Source: Streptomyces sp. Root1304 (GTDB lineage: Bacteria; Actinomycetota; Actinomycetes; Streptomycetales; Streptomycetaceae). From it: a stretch of 64,000 nucleotides of DNA. Location of the stretch: assembly GCF_001426405.1 (NCBI RefSeq), contig NZ_LMEP01000012.1, positions 1,254,707 through 1,318,706 on the forward strand, read 5' to 3'. A program made the translations under genes and the position numbers. Under the pieces are notes generated by a model. The model was given only the letters and a program-made list of their open reading frames with translations. It was not told the origin of the DNA and did not search any database. This document shows, in pieces, positions 6,898-14,972 of this stretch. Within the stretch, counting starts at the first letter, position 1. Each line of letters opens with the position of its first letter.

Positions 6898-8993
6898 TAA
6901 GCGGCCCTCCTGGTCACGTGTGCTGCCTGTACGTCCTTCACGAGCCCCGCGATCGAGTCGGCGCGCAGCTCGTCCAAGGTGACGGCGGTGCCGCCGAGTT
7001 CACGGGCGAGATCCCGGGCGAGGCCGAGCCGCACCGGGCCGGTCTCGCAGTCCACGACGACGGAGGCGGTGCCCTCGGCGGCGTGCAGCCGGGCCGCGCG
7101 GGCGGCGAGCGCCACCGGGTCCCCGGCCGCCCGTCCGCCGGTCGCGCGTCCGTCGGTCACGACGACCAGCAGCGGGCGGCGCGAGGGGTCCCGCAGCCGC
7201 TCGACCCGCAGCACGTCGTGGGCCTTGAGGAGTCCGGCGGACAGCGGCGTACGGCCACCGGTCGGGAGCTGTTCGAGGCGGGCGGCGGCGGCGTCCACGG
7301 ACGAGGTCGGCGGCAGCGCCACCTCGGCGTCCCGGCCCCGGAAGGTGACCAGACCGACCTTGTCGCGCCGCTGGTAGGCGTCGAGCAGCAGGGAGAGGAC
7401 GGCGCCCTTGACGGCGCTCATCCGCTGCCGCGCGGCCATCGAACCGGAGGCGTCCACGGCGAAGAGCACGAGGTTCCCCTCCCGCCCCTCCCGCGTCGCC
7501 TGCCGCAGGTCGTCCCGGCGCAGGACCAGGCCCGGCCCGGAACGCCCGCGCGCCCGCTGGTGCGGGGCGGCGGCCTGCACGGTCGCCGCCAGATGCAGCT
7601 TGGTCAGCGTGCCCCGGGGGCGTACGGAGCCGGTGGTCCGGCCGTGCTCGGTACGGGCCCGGGAGCGGCGCCCGGCCGCGCCCTCGCCGAGACCGGGCAC
7701 GCTGAGCATCCGGGTACGGAAGGGCTCGGCGGCCTTGACGGCGGCGCGCTCACCGGCCCCGGCCCCGGCGTGCTGGGGAGCGGGCTCGGGCGCGGGGGCG
7801 TCCTCGGGCACGGACAGGTCCTCGGGCGCGGGGGAGTCCTCGGGGGAGTTCTCGGCGGCGGGCCCGTCGCCCTGCGGCGGCACACCCCCGCCGTCCGGAC
7901 CGCCGTCTCCGGGGCCGCCCCCGTCGGGACCGCCGTCGCCGGGACCGTCGGGCTCGGGGTCCTCGTCCGGCTCCTGGTCCTCGCCCTTGAACTGCTCCAG
8001 GGTCTCGTCGAGCTTGTCCTCGTCGATGCCGGGCGCGTCGAAGGGGTTGCGGCGGCGCCGGTGGGGGAGTGCGAGGAGAGCGGCCTGCCGGACGTCCTCG
8101 GAGGTCACCTCGGTGCGCCCCGCCCAGGCGGCGAGCGCGGTCGCCGTCCGGGCCATGACGATGTCGGCGCGCATGCCGTCCACCTCGAAGGCGGCGCAGG
8201 TCGCGGCGATCTGGAGCAGTGCCGCGTCCCCGAGCGTCACCCGGGACAGCAACTCCCGGGCGGCGACGATCCGTTCGCGCAGTGCGGTCTCCTCGCCGGC
8301 CCAGCGCGCGGCGAACCCGGCCGCGTCGTCCTCGAAGGCGAGCCGACGGCGGACGACCTCGACCCGCTGCTGCGGGTCCCGTGAGGCGGCCACCTCGACG
8401 GTGAGACCGAACCGGTCGAGCAGCTGCGGCCGCAGCTCGCCCTCCTCGGGGTTCATGGTCCCGACGAGCAGGAAGCGCGCGGCATGCCGCACGGAGACGC
8501 CCTCGCGCTCGACGTGGGAGGCGCCCATCGCGGCGGCGTCGAGGAGGTGGTCGATCAGGTGGTCGCTCAGCAGATTGACCTCGTCGACGTACAGGATCCC
8601 CCGGTGCGCGGCGGCGAGGAGCCCCGGCTCGAAGGCCTTCACGCCCTCGGCGAGCGCCTTCTCGATGTCGAGCGCACCGACGAGCCGGTCCTCGGAGGCA
8701 CCGACGGGCAGCTCGACCATCCGCGCGGGCCGCTCGGCCCCGGGCGCGTCGGCGTGCGGCCCGTCCGGGCACGCCGGGTCGGGCGAGGCCGGGTCACAGC
8801 TGAACCGGCAGCCCGCGACCACCGGGACGGCGGGCAGGAGTTCGGCGAGCGCGCGGACGGCCGTGGACTTGGCGGTGCCCTTCTCGCCGCGTACGAGAAC
8901 ACCGCCCACCGCGGGACTGACGGCGTTCAGCAGCAGCGCCAGCCGCAGATCGTCCATGCCGACGACGGCGGTGAACGGATACCGGGTGCTCAT
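6897..8993 (-). CDS. Magnesium-chelatase-like D/I fusion, presumed cobaltochelatase ATPase subunit
   Basis: A 698-aa protein with an N-terminal AAA+ ChlI-type ATPase and a C-terminal ChlD-type von Willebrand A domain. Walker A is GEKGTAKST at residues 36-44, Walker B is ILYVDEVNLLSDH, and sensor 1 is VGTMNPEEG. A long acidic Pro/Gly/Asp linker near residues 340-450 leads to the MIDAS motif DASGSM of the VWA domain. Chelatases of this type drive metal insertion by a large catalytic subunit (CobN for cobalt). From its place between cobQ and cobO I infer cobalt. No cobN gene lies in the window, so its partner must be encoded elsewhere. ATG 8993 is the start. The 46-bp gap after cobQ is the largest inside the operon. 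The stop overlaps the cobO start. Confidence 0.88.
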   Translation of the reverse strand: MSTRYPFTAVVGMDDLRLALLLNAVSPAVGGVLVRGEKGTAKSTAVRALAELLPAVPVVAGCRFSCDPASPDPACPDGPHADAPGAERPARMVELPVGASEDRLVGALDIEKALAEGVKAFEPGLLAAAHRGILYVDEVNLLSDHLIDHLLDAAAMGASHVEREGVSVRHAARFLLVGTMNPEEGELRPQLLDRFGLTVEVAASRDPQQRVEVVRRRLAFEDDAAGFAARWAGEETALRERIVAARELLSRVTLGDAALLQIAATCAAFEVDGMRADIVMARTATALAAWAGRTEVTSEDVRQAALLALPHRRRRNPFDAPGIDEDKLDETLEQFKGEDQEPDEDPEPDGPGDGGPDGGGPGDGGPDGGGVPPQGDGPAAENSPEDSPAPEDLSVPEDAPAPEPAPQHAGAGAGERAAVKAAEPFRTRMLSVPGLGEGAAGRRSRARTEHGRTTGSVRPRGTLTKLHLAATVQAAAPHQRARGRSGPGLVLRRDDLRQATREGREGNLVLFAVDASGSMAARQRMSAVKGAVLSLLLDAYQRRDKVGLVTFRGRDAEVALPPTSSVDAAAARLEQLPTGGRTPLSAGLLKAHDVLRVERLRDPSRRPLLVVVTDGRATGGRAAGDPVALAARAARLHAAEGTASVVVDCETGPVRLGLARDLARELGGTAVTLDELRADSIAGLVKDVQAAHVTRRAA

Positions 8994-9039
8994 CGGGTGA
9001 TCGCTCCTTCGCTTGGTGTGCCTGCGGGTCCTGGGGTCC

Positions 9040-10548
9040 TCACGGCGCACCCGGCGGGACGAACGGCAGCCCCGCCGGGGCGCCCTCCTCGATCAGCCGC
9101 AGCAGCGCGTCCGTGTCCGCGTGTTCCTCGATCAGGTCGCCGAGCCGGTCGAGCTGCTCCTCCCGCAGCGCCCCGAACGACGTGTCGGGCGCCGGGACGA
9201 ACCGCCGCCCCGCCGCCGCCGCGACCTCCCGCAGGAACGCCCGCCGGAACCCGTCGCTCTCCAGCGAGCCGTGCCAGTGGGTGCCCCACACGGAGCCGAC
9301 CCGGCAGCCGTCCAGGAACGGCTCACCGCCCAGCACCTCCGCCACGCCGTGGTGGATCTCGTACCCCTCGACCCGCTCGCCGAGCGCCTCGCCGACCGGC
9401 CGGGCGAGGGTCTTCTCGACCCCGAACCGCACCCGTACGGGCAGCAGCCCGAGCCCGTCGACCACACCCGCCCTGGACTCGACCTCGTCCTCGATGCGCT
9501 CGCCGAGGGCCTGGAAGCCGCCGCAGACGCCGAGCACGGGCCGGCCCTCGGCCGCGCGCCGGACGAGGGCGTCCGCGAGCCCCCGCTCGCGCAGCCACGC
9601 CAGCGCCCTGACCGTCCCCCGGGTCCCCGGCACGACGACCAGGTCCGCGTCGACGAGTTCCTCGGGCCGGTCGACGAACCGGACGACCACGCCCGGCTCG
9701 GCGGCCAGCGCGTCCACGTCCGTGAAGTTCGACATCAGGGGTACGGCGCAGACGGCGACCCGCAGCACGTCCTCGCCGAGCGGCGGCGCGACGGCCGACT
9801 CGCGGACGGTGCCGCGCAGCGAGACCCGCAGCCCGTCCTCCTCGTCGATGCCGAGCCCGTGCGCGTACGGCAGGACGCCGAAGGTACGGCGCCCGGTGAG
9901 CCCGTGCAGCATGTCGAGCCCGGGTTCGAGGAGGGTCACGTCACCCCGGAACTTGTTGACCAGGTACCCCGCCACGAGCGACTGGTCCTCGGGGGAGAGC
10001 AGCGCCGTCGTCCCGAAGAACTGGGCGAAGACCCCGCCCCGGTCGATGTCGCCGACGACGACCACGGGCAGCTTCGCGGCCCGCGCGATGCCCATGTTCA
10101 CGATGTCGGTGCGCCGCAGATTGATCTCCGCGGGACTGCCCGCCCCCTCACAGATCACGGCGTCGTAGGTGCTCCGCAGCTCCTCCAGGCACGCCATCAC
10201 CGGCTCGAACAGCGTCTTCTGCCGTCCCCCGTGGTAGCCGCGGGCGCTCATCTCCCCGACCGGCCTGCCCATGAGCACGACCTGGCTGGAGCGGTCGCTG
10301 CCGGGCTTGAGCAGCACCGGGTTCATCAGCGCGGTCGGCTCGACGCGGGCGGCCTGCGCCTGCATGGCCTGTGCCCGGCCGATCTCGGCGCCCTCGCGGG
10401 TGACGAAGGAGTTCAGGGACATGTTCTGTCCCTTGAACGGCGCGACCTTGATCCCCCGCCGGACCAGCCAGCGGCAGATGCCGGCCGTCACGACGCTCTT
10501 GCCGGCGTCGGACGTGGTCCCGGCGACGAGCAGCCCCCCACCCCTCAT
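9040..10548 (-). CDS. cobQ: Cobyric acid synthase
   Basis: A 502-aa glutamine amidotransferase that amidates the b, d, e and g side chains of adenosylcobyrinic a,c-diamide. The N-terminal dethiobiotin-synthetase-like domain starts LLVAGTTSDAGKS and continues with APFKGQNMSLNSFVT, a CobQ hallmark. The glutaminase domain carries Cys342 in GVCGGFQALG, and the THWHG motif near the C-terminus supplies the His. ATG 10548 overlaps the last codons of cobD by 4 nt (ATGA). The length is normal for the family. It is the second gene after the cobalamin riboswitch. Confidence 0.95.
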   Translation of the reverse strand: MRGGGLLVAGTTSDAGKSVVTAGICRWLVRRGIKVAPFKGQNMSLNSFVTREGAEIGRAQAMQAQAARVEPTALMNPVLLKPGSDRSSQVVLMGRPVGEMSARGYHGGRQKTLFEPVMACLEELRSTYDAVICEGAGSPAEINLRRTDIVNMGIARAAKLPVVVVGDIDRGGVFAQFFGTTALLSPEDQSLVAGYLVNKFRGDVTLLEPGLDMLHGLTGRRTFGVLPYAHGLGIDEEDGLRVSLRGTVRESAVAPPLGEDVLRVAVCAVPLMSNFTDVDALAAEPGVVVRFVDRPEELVDADLVVVPGTRGTVRALAWLRERGLADALVRRAAEGRPVLGVCGGFQALGERIEDEVESRAGVVDGLGLLPVRVRFGVEKTLARPVGEALGERVEGYEIHHGVAEVLGGEPFLDGCRVGSVWGTHWHGSLESDGFRRAFLREVAAAAGRRFVPAPDTSFGALREEQLDRLGDLIEEHADTDALLRLIEEGAPAGLPFVPPGAP

Positions 10549-11519
10549 GCGTTCCTCCGCTTCAGCGCGCTCGCGATCATCCGGCCGCCCACACAGGCGG
10601 CCAGGGTCAGTCCGGTGACCCGGCGGGACAGCCGGACCGCCCGGTCGATGTCGGCGACCTCGACGGGCCGCCCCCCACCGTTGAGGACGGGCCGGTGCTC
10701 GGTCCGTCCGGCGTACGAGAGGGTCCCGCCGAGCCGTACGCCGAGCGCGCCCGCGAACGAGGCCTCGACGGGGCCCGCGTTGGGGCTCGGGTGCTTCGCC
10801 GCGTCCGCCCGCCAGGCCCGTACGGCCCCGCGCGGGTTCCCGCCGGCGAGCGTCGCGGCCGCGGCCGTCAGCCGGGCACCGGGCCAGCCGGCCACGTCGT
10901 CGAGCCGGGCGGAGGCCCAGCCGTACCGGCGGTGGCGGGGCGACTTGTGGCCGACCATGGCGTCGAGGGTGTTGACGGCCCGGAAGGCGACGAGGCCCGG
11001 GACGCCCGCGACCGCGCCCCAGAAGAGGGCGCCGACCACGGCGTCGGAGGTGTTCTCGGCGACCGACTCGACGACCGCGCGGGCCATCGCGGGTCCGTCC
11101 AGGGAGTGCGGGTCGCGCCCGCACAGATGGGGCAGCCGTTCCCGGGCCACCTCCAGGTCCCCGGCGGCGAGCGCCCCGCCGATCGCACGGGCCTCCCGCC
11201 CCAGGGTCGTACCGCCGACGACGGCCCAGACGGCGGCTGAGGTGAGGGCGGCTCCGGCGGCCGGCCGGTTCCGCACGGCCCGCGCGGCGAGCGCGCCGAG
11301 GGCGGCGGTGGAGCCGGCGCAGACGGCGGTGTGCAGGGCGCCCCAGCCGCGGTGGTCGTGCCACAGGGCCCGCTCGACGCCGGCGGCGGCCCGGCCGAAG
11401 GCGGCGACGGGGTGCCCGCGGCGGGGGTCGCCGACGAGCAGGTCGACGGCGAGGCCCGCGGCGGCGCCGTACGCGAAGACAGCGGTGGATCCGGGGACTC
11501 TGGGGCTGCGGCCGGGCAT
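10545..11519 (-). CDS. cobD: Adenosylcobinamide-phosphate synthase (CbiB/CobD)
   Basis: A 324-aa membrane protein that attaches aminopropanol (phosphate) to cobyric acid. Family motifs include VDLLVGDPRRGHPVAAFGR near the N-terminus, VESVAENTSDAVVGALFWG, and FRAVNTLDAMVGHKSPRHRRYGWA split over the middle. Four or five hydrophobic segments are visible. The start ATG 11519 has GAGGA 9 nt upstream. This is the first gene after the riboswitch, so its translation start is the likely control point for the whole cob block. Its last bases overlap the cobQ start. Confidence 0.95.
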   Translation of the reverse strand: MPGRSPRVPGSTAVFAYGAAAGLAVDLLVGDPRRGHPVAAFGRAAAGVERALWHDHRGWGALHTAVCAGSTAALGALAARAVRNRPAAGAALTSAAVWAVVGGTTLGREARAIGGALAAGDLEVARERLPHLCGRDPHSLDGPAMARAVVESVAENTSDAVVGALFWGAVAGVPGLVAFRAVNTLDAMVGHKSPRHRRYGWASARLDDVAGWPGARLTAAAATLAGGNPRGAVRAWRADAAKHPSPNAGPVEASFAGALGVRLGGTLSYAGRTEHRPVLNGGGRPVEVADIDRAVRLSRRVTGLTLAACVGGRMIASALKRRNA

Positions 11520-11559
11520 GGCGCTGTGTCCTCACTCAGGGTCCGCGCCCTGGATCGAC

Positions 11560-11702
11560 GTGACCGGCGGCGAGAGTTCCTGACTCCCGGACCCTTCGGA
11601 TCCGGTCACAGTGGCGGGACCGCGCCGGAATCGCACCGGACTTCCTCTACTGCCGCCGTAATGGCCTCGGCAGTCCACCACGGGCCGAGAACAGCCGTCA
11701 AC
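11560..11702 (-). ncRNA. Cobalamin riboswitch
   Basis: Read on the minus strand, the leader of cobD contains the conserved core GAGGAAGTCCGGTGCGATTC, then CCGGCGCGGTCCCGCCACTG, and a B12 box GGGAGTCAGGAACTCTCGCC. Flanking GTGACGGC and GCCGGTCAC can pair as the closing P1 helix. Downstream, CAGGG and CCCTG form a small hairpin just before the GAGGA ribosome site of cobD, consistent with translational control. No terminator-like U-tract is seen. Family knowledge: adenosylcobalamin binding lowers expression of the downstream cob genes. Confidence 0.93.
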
Positions 11703-11750
11703 TCACCCTTGACCTGCAGCGCGTCACTGTGCGAAGCACCACAAACACGA

Positions 11751-11792
11751 CGGCCGGGCGGTCCGCACCCGAAGGTGCGGACCGCCCGGCCG
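11751..11792 (-). terminator. Strong hairpin terminator after the pit-linked membrane gene
   Basis: A perfect 19-bp stem (11751-11769 with 11774-11792) closed by a CGAA tetraloop, followed on the minus strand by the T-rich stretch TCGTGTTTGTGG. It separates the pit transcript from the riboswitch-controlled cob transcript. Confidence 0.9.
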
Positions 11793-11807
11793 GGGTACCG
11801 GGGACCG

Positions 11808-12029
11808 TCAGGCGACGATCAGGTAGATGCCGTACGCCACGGCCGCGAGGCACAGGGCGAAGCAGGCGTAGGCGCCGGTGCGGGCCAGGGCGGCGGAGCC
11901 CCCCTGGGCGGCGGCCTGCTCCTGCTTGGAGAGGCCGATGATGCCGAGGGTGAAGAGGCCCACCAGTGCGACGGTCGCCACGAGGCTGACTCCGAAGACG
12001 GAGCCGAGAGCTGCCCAGTCGATCTTCAT
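11808..12029 (-). CDS. Small two-helix membrane protein linked to PiT
   Basis: A 73-aa protein with two predicted membrane helices, about residues 8-33 and 50-72, joined by a short hydrophilic loop rich in Gln, Ala and Gly (SKQEQAAAQGG). I do not recognise a named family. It lies 12 bp after the PiT phosphate permease gene on the same strand, ahead of a strong terminator, so the two are almost certainly co-transcribed and share PhoP control. An accessory role in the permease is inference from position only. Confidence 0.75.
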   Translation of the reverse strand: MKIDWAALGSVFGVSLVATVALVGLFTLGIIGLSKQEQAAAQGGSAALARTGAYACFALCLAAVAYGIYLIVA

Positions 12030-12041
12030 GTCGTTCGTTCC

Positions 12042-13313
12042 TTACACCGCTGCGGCGGGGGCCGGGGGAGCGGTCGGGTCGGTGGGGGCCGGCGCGGGGA
12101 TGGTGGTCTTGAGGTCCTCGTCCGCGACGGCGGCGACGGAACCGGCCGGCGGCGGGGTGACGGCCGCGATGGCGGTGGTCACCACACCCGCGGGCTCGGC
12201 CTCGGCGTCGAGGTCGTCGGAGGTGACGTTGTGGTGGTCGACCGGCTTGCGGCGCGACAGCGACCAGATGACGGCCGAGCCGGCGATCAGCAGGACCGCG
12301 ACGGCGGCGATGCCCCAGGGGCCCTGCTTGGTGAGGAACTCGGCGGCGGCGCCGACCAGGGCGGCGGCGGGCAGGGTCAGACCCCAGGCGACGAACATCC
12401 GGGTCGCGGTCGACCAGCGGACGACCCCGCCCTTGCGGCCGAGACCGGCACCCATCACGGCACCCGAGCAGGACTGGGTGGTGGAGAGGGAGAAGCCGAG
12501 GTGCGAGGAGGCCAGGATGACCGTCGCGGCGCTGGTCTGGGCGGCGAAGCCCTGCTGCGGCCGGAGGTCGGTGAGGCCCTTGCCCATGGTGCGGATGATG
12601 CGCCAGCCGCCGAGGTAGGTGCCGAGGGCGATGGCGATACCGGCGGCGACGATGACCCACAGCGGCGGGTTGGAGCCGGGGCTGAGGACGCCGCCGGTGA
12701 CCAGGGCCAGGGTGATGATGCCCATCGTCTTCTGGGCGTCGTTGGTGCCGTGGGCGAGGGAGACGAGACCGGCGGAGGCGATCTGGCCGACCCGGTAGCC
12801 CTTGGCGGTGTGCTTCTCGTCGGTCTTCGCGCCGATCCGGTACGTCAGCCTCGTGGCGAGCATCGCGGCGAGACCGGCGACGATCGGGGCGGCGACGGCC
12901 GGGATGAGGACCTTGGTGACGATGGTCGGGCCGTTCACGGCCGACCAGCCGGCCGACATGACCGCGGCACCGATGAGGCCGCCGAAGAGGGCGTGGGAGG
13001 AGCTGGACGGCAGACCGAGGAGCCAGGTCAGCAGATTCCAGAGGATGGCGCCCACGAGCGCCGCGAAGATCACTTCTGTGCGGATGCCCTCTTCGTTGAT
13101 GATCCCGCCGGAGATCGTCTTGGCGACCTCCACGGACAGGAACGCGCCGACGAGGTTGAGCACGGCGGACATGGCCACCGCCGTCTTGGGCTTGAGTGCA
13201 CCGGTCGAGATGGTCGTGGCCATCGCGTTGGCGGTGTCGTGGAAACCGTTCGTGAAATCGAACACGAGAGCTGTCACGACCACAATCGCGAGCAGCAGCG
13301 TGATGTGTTCCAT
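12042..13313 (-). CDS. pit: PiT family low-affinity inorganic phosphate transporter
   Basis: A 423-aa PiT permease that imports metal phosphate with H+ as counter-ion. Both halves carry the family signature: FDFTNGFHDTANAMAT near the N-terminus and SLAHGTNDAQKTMG near residue 195. About ten hydrophobic segments are seen. The last 60 residues are an Ala/Pro/Thr/Asp-rich soluble tail. The start is ATG 13313. A pair of PHO-box units 48 bp upstream indicates control by PhoRP under phosphate limitation. Family knowledge has PhoP repressing some Pit genes while activating the high-affinity Pst system. The following 73-aa membrane gene is in the same transcript. Confidence 0.93.
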   Translation of the reverse strand: MEHITLLLAIVVVTALVFDFTNGFHDTANAMATTISTGALKPKTAVAMSAVLNLVGAFLSVEVAKTISGGIINEEGIRTEVIFAALVGAILWNLLTWLLGLPSSSSHALFGGLIGAAVMSAGWSAVNGPTIVTKVLIPAVAAPIVAGLAAMLATRLTYRIGAKTDEKHTAKGYRVGQIASAGLVSLAHGTNDAQKTMGIITLALVTGGVLSPGSNPPLWVIVAAGIAIALGTYLGGWRIIRTMGKGLTDLRPQQGFAAQTSAATVILASSHLGFSLSTTQSCSGAVMGAGLGRKGGVVRWSTATRMFVAWGLTLPAAALVGAAAEFLTKQGPWGIAAVAVLLIAGSAVIWSLSRRKPVDHHNVTSDDLDAEAEPAGVVTTAIAAVTPPPAGSVAAVADEDLKTTIPAPAPTDPTAPPAPAAAV

Positions 13314-13360
13314 TTACCCAGGCAATCGTTCGACGTCAGTGGCCAGTCGAACGTAGGCAA

Positions 13361-13382
13361 CCTGGGTGAACGGAAGGTGAAC
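13361..13382 (-). promoter_or_regulatory. PHO box: two 11-bp PhoP direct repeats
   Basis: On the minus strand GTTCACCTTCC is followed directly by GTTCACCCAGG. Both 11-mers fit the Streptomyces PHO-box pattern of GTTCAC followed by a looser tail. A weaker third unit may follow. The pair ends 48 bp before the pit start codon. Confidence 0.88.
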
Positions 13383-13590
13383 TGGGTCGGGCGCTGCGGT
13401 GTCCCCATCCGGTGTCAAGGCATTCCGCTTACGGCTCCGCCGGACCGGCCGTCCACGATGCGGTCACCAGCGACCCCGGGTAATCCGGGCGGACACCGGG
13501 CACGTACGACCTGACCCGGTTCGACCCCCGACGCCCGGTTCCGCTCCCTGGACGCCACCACCCGCACGAGGGACCCCGCCGAGGAGACCC

Positions 13591-14826
13591 ATGTCACTCC
13601 CGAGAGGGACTCCCCGGGACACCCCGGCCCCCGCCACCGCACCCCCCGGCCGGGTCCGTCCGGTGGCAGCCCTTCCCCGCCGTGCCGAGACTGGGAGCGT
13701 GCGCCCGGCTACAGCGACGGCAGCGGCCGTCACCACTCTGCTCGGTGTCGGCGCGGCCGTGATCGCGGCCGGCCGGTACGCCAGCGACGTCGCCCTCAGG
13801 GCGCCGTCCGGACGGCCCCTGCCCGGGGACCCCAAACTGACCGTGCACGCCACGGACCCCGAACGGATCACCCTCACCCGCAGCCTCGCCTCGCTGCGCC
13901 CCGGCACCTACGGGATCGAGGGCCACGGACTGCACGCCGTCGTCGGCCCCGTCCTCGACCGGGTCCCGCACACCGCGGACACCGTCGTACGGCGGCTGGA
14001 ACGGGTCGAACTCGGGGTGCTCGGCCCCGGCGGCCGCGTCCGCTTCACCCCCCAGCTGCACCGGGGCACGCCGATCACCGCCCTCGGGCTGGCCCAGGAG
14101 GACGTCGAGATCCCCGGCGAACTCGGCCCCCTGCCCGCCTGGCTGGTCGCCGCCCCCCGCACCACCTGGGTCATCGCCCTGCACGGCCTCGGCACCACCC
14201 GCGAGCACCCGCTCAACCTCGTCTCCTTCTACAACCGGCGGAAGATCCCCGTCCTCGTCCCCGCCTACCGGGGCGACGAAGGGGCGCCCGCCTCCCCCGA
14301 CGGCCTCGCCCACCTCGGCGACTCCGAGTGGCGCGACGTCGACGCCGCCATCCGGTACGCCGTCCGCCGCGGCGCCGGCAAGGTCGTCCTGCACGGCTGG
14401 GGGACCGGGGCCTCGATGGCGCTGCGCGCCGCCGCCGAGTCGGGGATGCGCGACCGGATCAGCGGACTCGTCCTCGACTCCCCGGTCCTCGACCAGGAAG
14501 CCACCCTCCGCAACCTCGTCTCGGCCCACCACCTCCCCGGCCCGCTGCTCCCGCTCGCGGTCCGCTCCGCCCAGGGCAGGACCGGAGTCCACGGCGACCT
14601 GCTCAAGGCCGCCTCCGCGCCCGAGGCCCTGCGCGTCCCGGTCCTCCTCCTGCACGGCCCCGACGACACCCTCGCCCCCTGGGAACCCTCCGTCGAACTC
14701 GCCGCGCGCCGTCCCGACCTGGTCACCCTCCACACCGTGCGGCACGCCCCGCACGCCGCCATGTGGAACGCCGACCCGGTCCGCTACGAGGAAGCCCTCC
14801 GCCGCTTCCTCACCCCCCTCCTCTGA
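13591..14826 (+). CDS. Alpha/beta-hydrolase-fold protein lacking the nucleophile Ser
   Basis: A 411-aa protein. ATG 13591 is preceded by GAGGAG at the right distance. After a Pro-rich start a hydrophobic segment near residues 40-62 looks like a membrane anchor, so the domain probably sits outside the membrane. The second half has the alpha/beta-hydrolase layout: oxyanion-type LHGLGTTREHPLN, the nucleophile elbow, an acid in LLHGPDDTLAPWE and a late His in HAPHAAMW. The elbow reads GWGTG, with Gly271 (codon GGG) where a catalytic Ser, Cys or Asp is expected. It is therefore either a pseudo-hydrolase or uses another residue. It stands alone, downstream of the divergent pit promoter region. Fold assignment is firm; activity is uncertain. 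Confidence 0.8.
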   Translation: MSLPRGTPRDTPAPATAPPGRVRPVAALPRRAETGSVRPATATAAAVTTLLGVGAAVIAAGRYASDVALRAPSGRPLPGDPKLTVHATDPERITLTRSLASLRPGTYGIEGHGLHAVVGPVLDRVPHTADTVVRRLERVELGVLGPGGRVRFTPQLHRGTPITALGLAQEDVEIPGELGPLPAWLVAAPRTTWVIALHGLGTTREHPLNLVSFYNRRKIPVLVPAYRGDEGAPASPDGLAHLGDSEWRDVDAAIRYAVRRGAGKVVLHGWGTGASMALRAAAESGMRDRISGLVLDSPVLDQEATLRNLVSAHHLPGPLLPLAVRSAQGRTGVHGDLLKAASAPEALRVPVLLLHGPDDTLAPWEPSVELAARRPDLVTLHTVRHAPHAAMWNADPVRYEEALRRFLTPLL

Positions 14827-14972
14827 GGCCGGCCGCCCCCTTCCGCCCCGGGCCGTCGCACGCGTTCCGCCCGGGGCCGCCGCACCCGTTCCTGGGCCCG
14901 TCCGCGCGCCCGTTCTGACGGGGTGGCCGATTCCGATTGGGCTTTCGGGCCGTCAGCGGGAAGACTGCCCCC

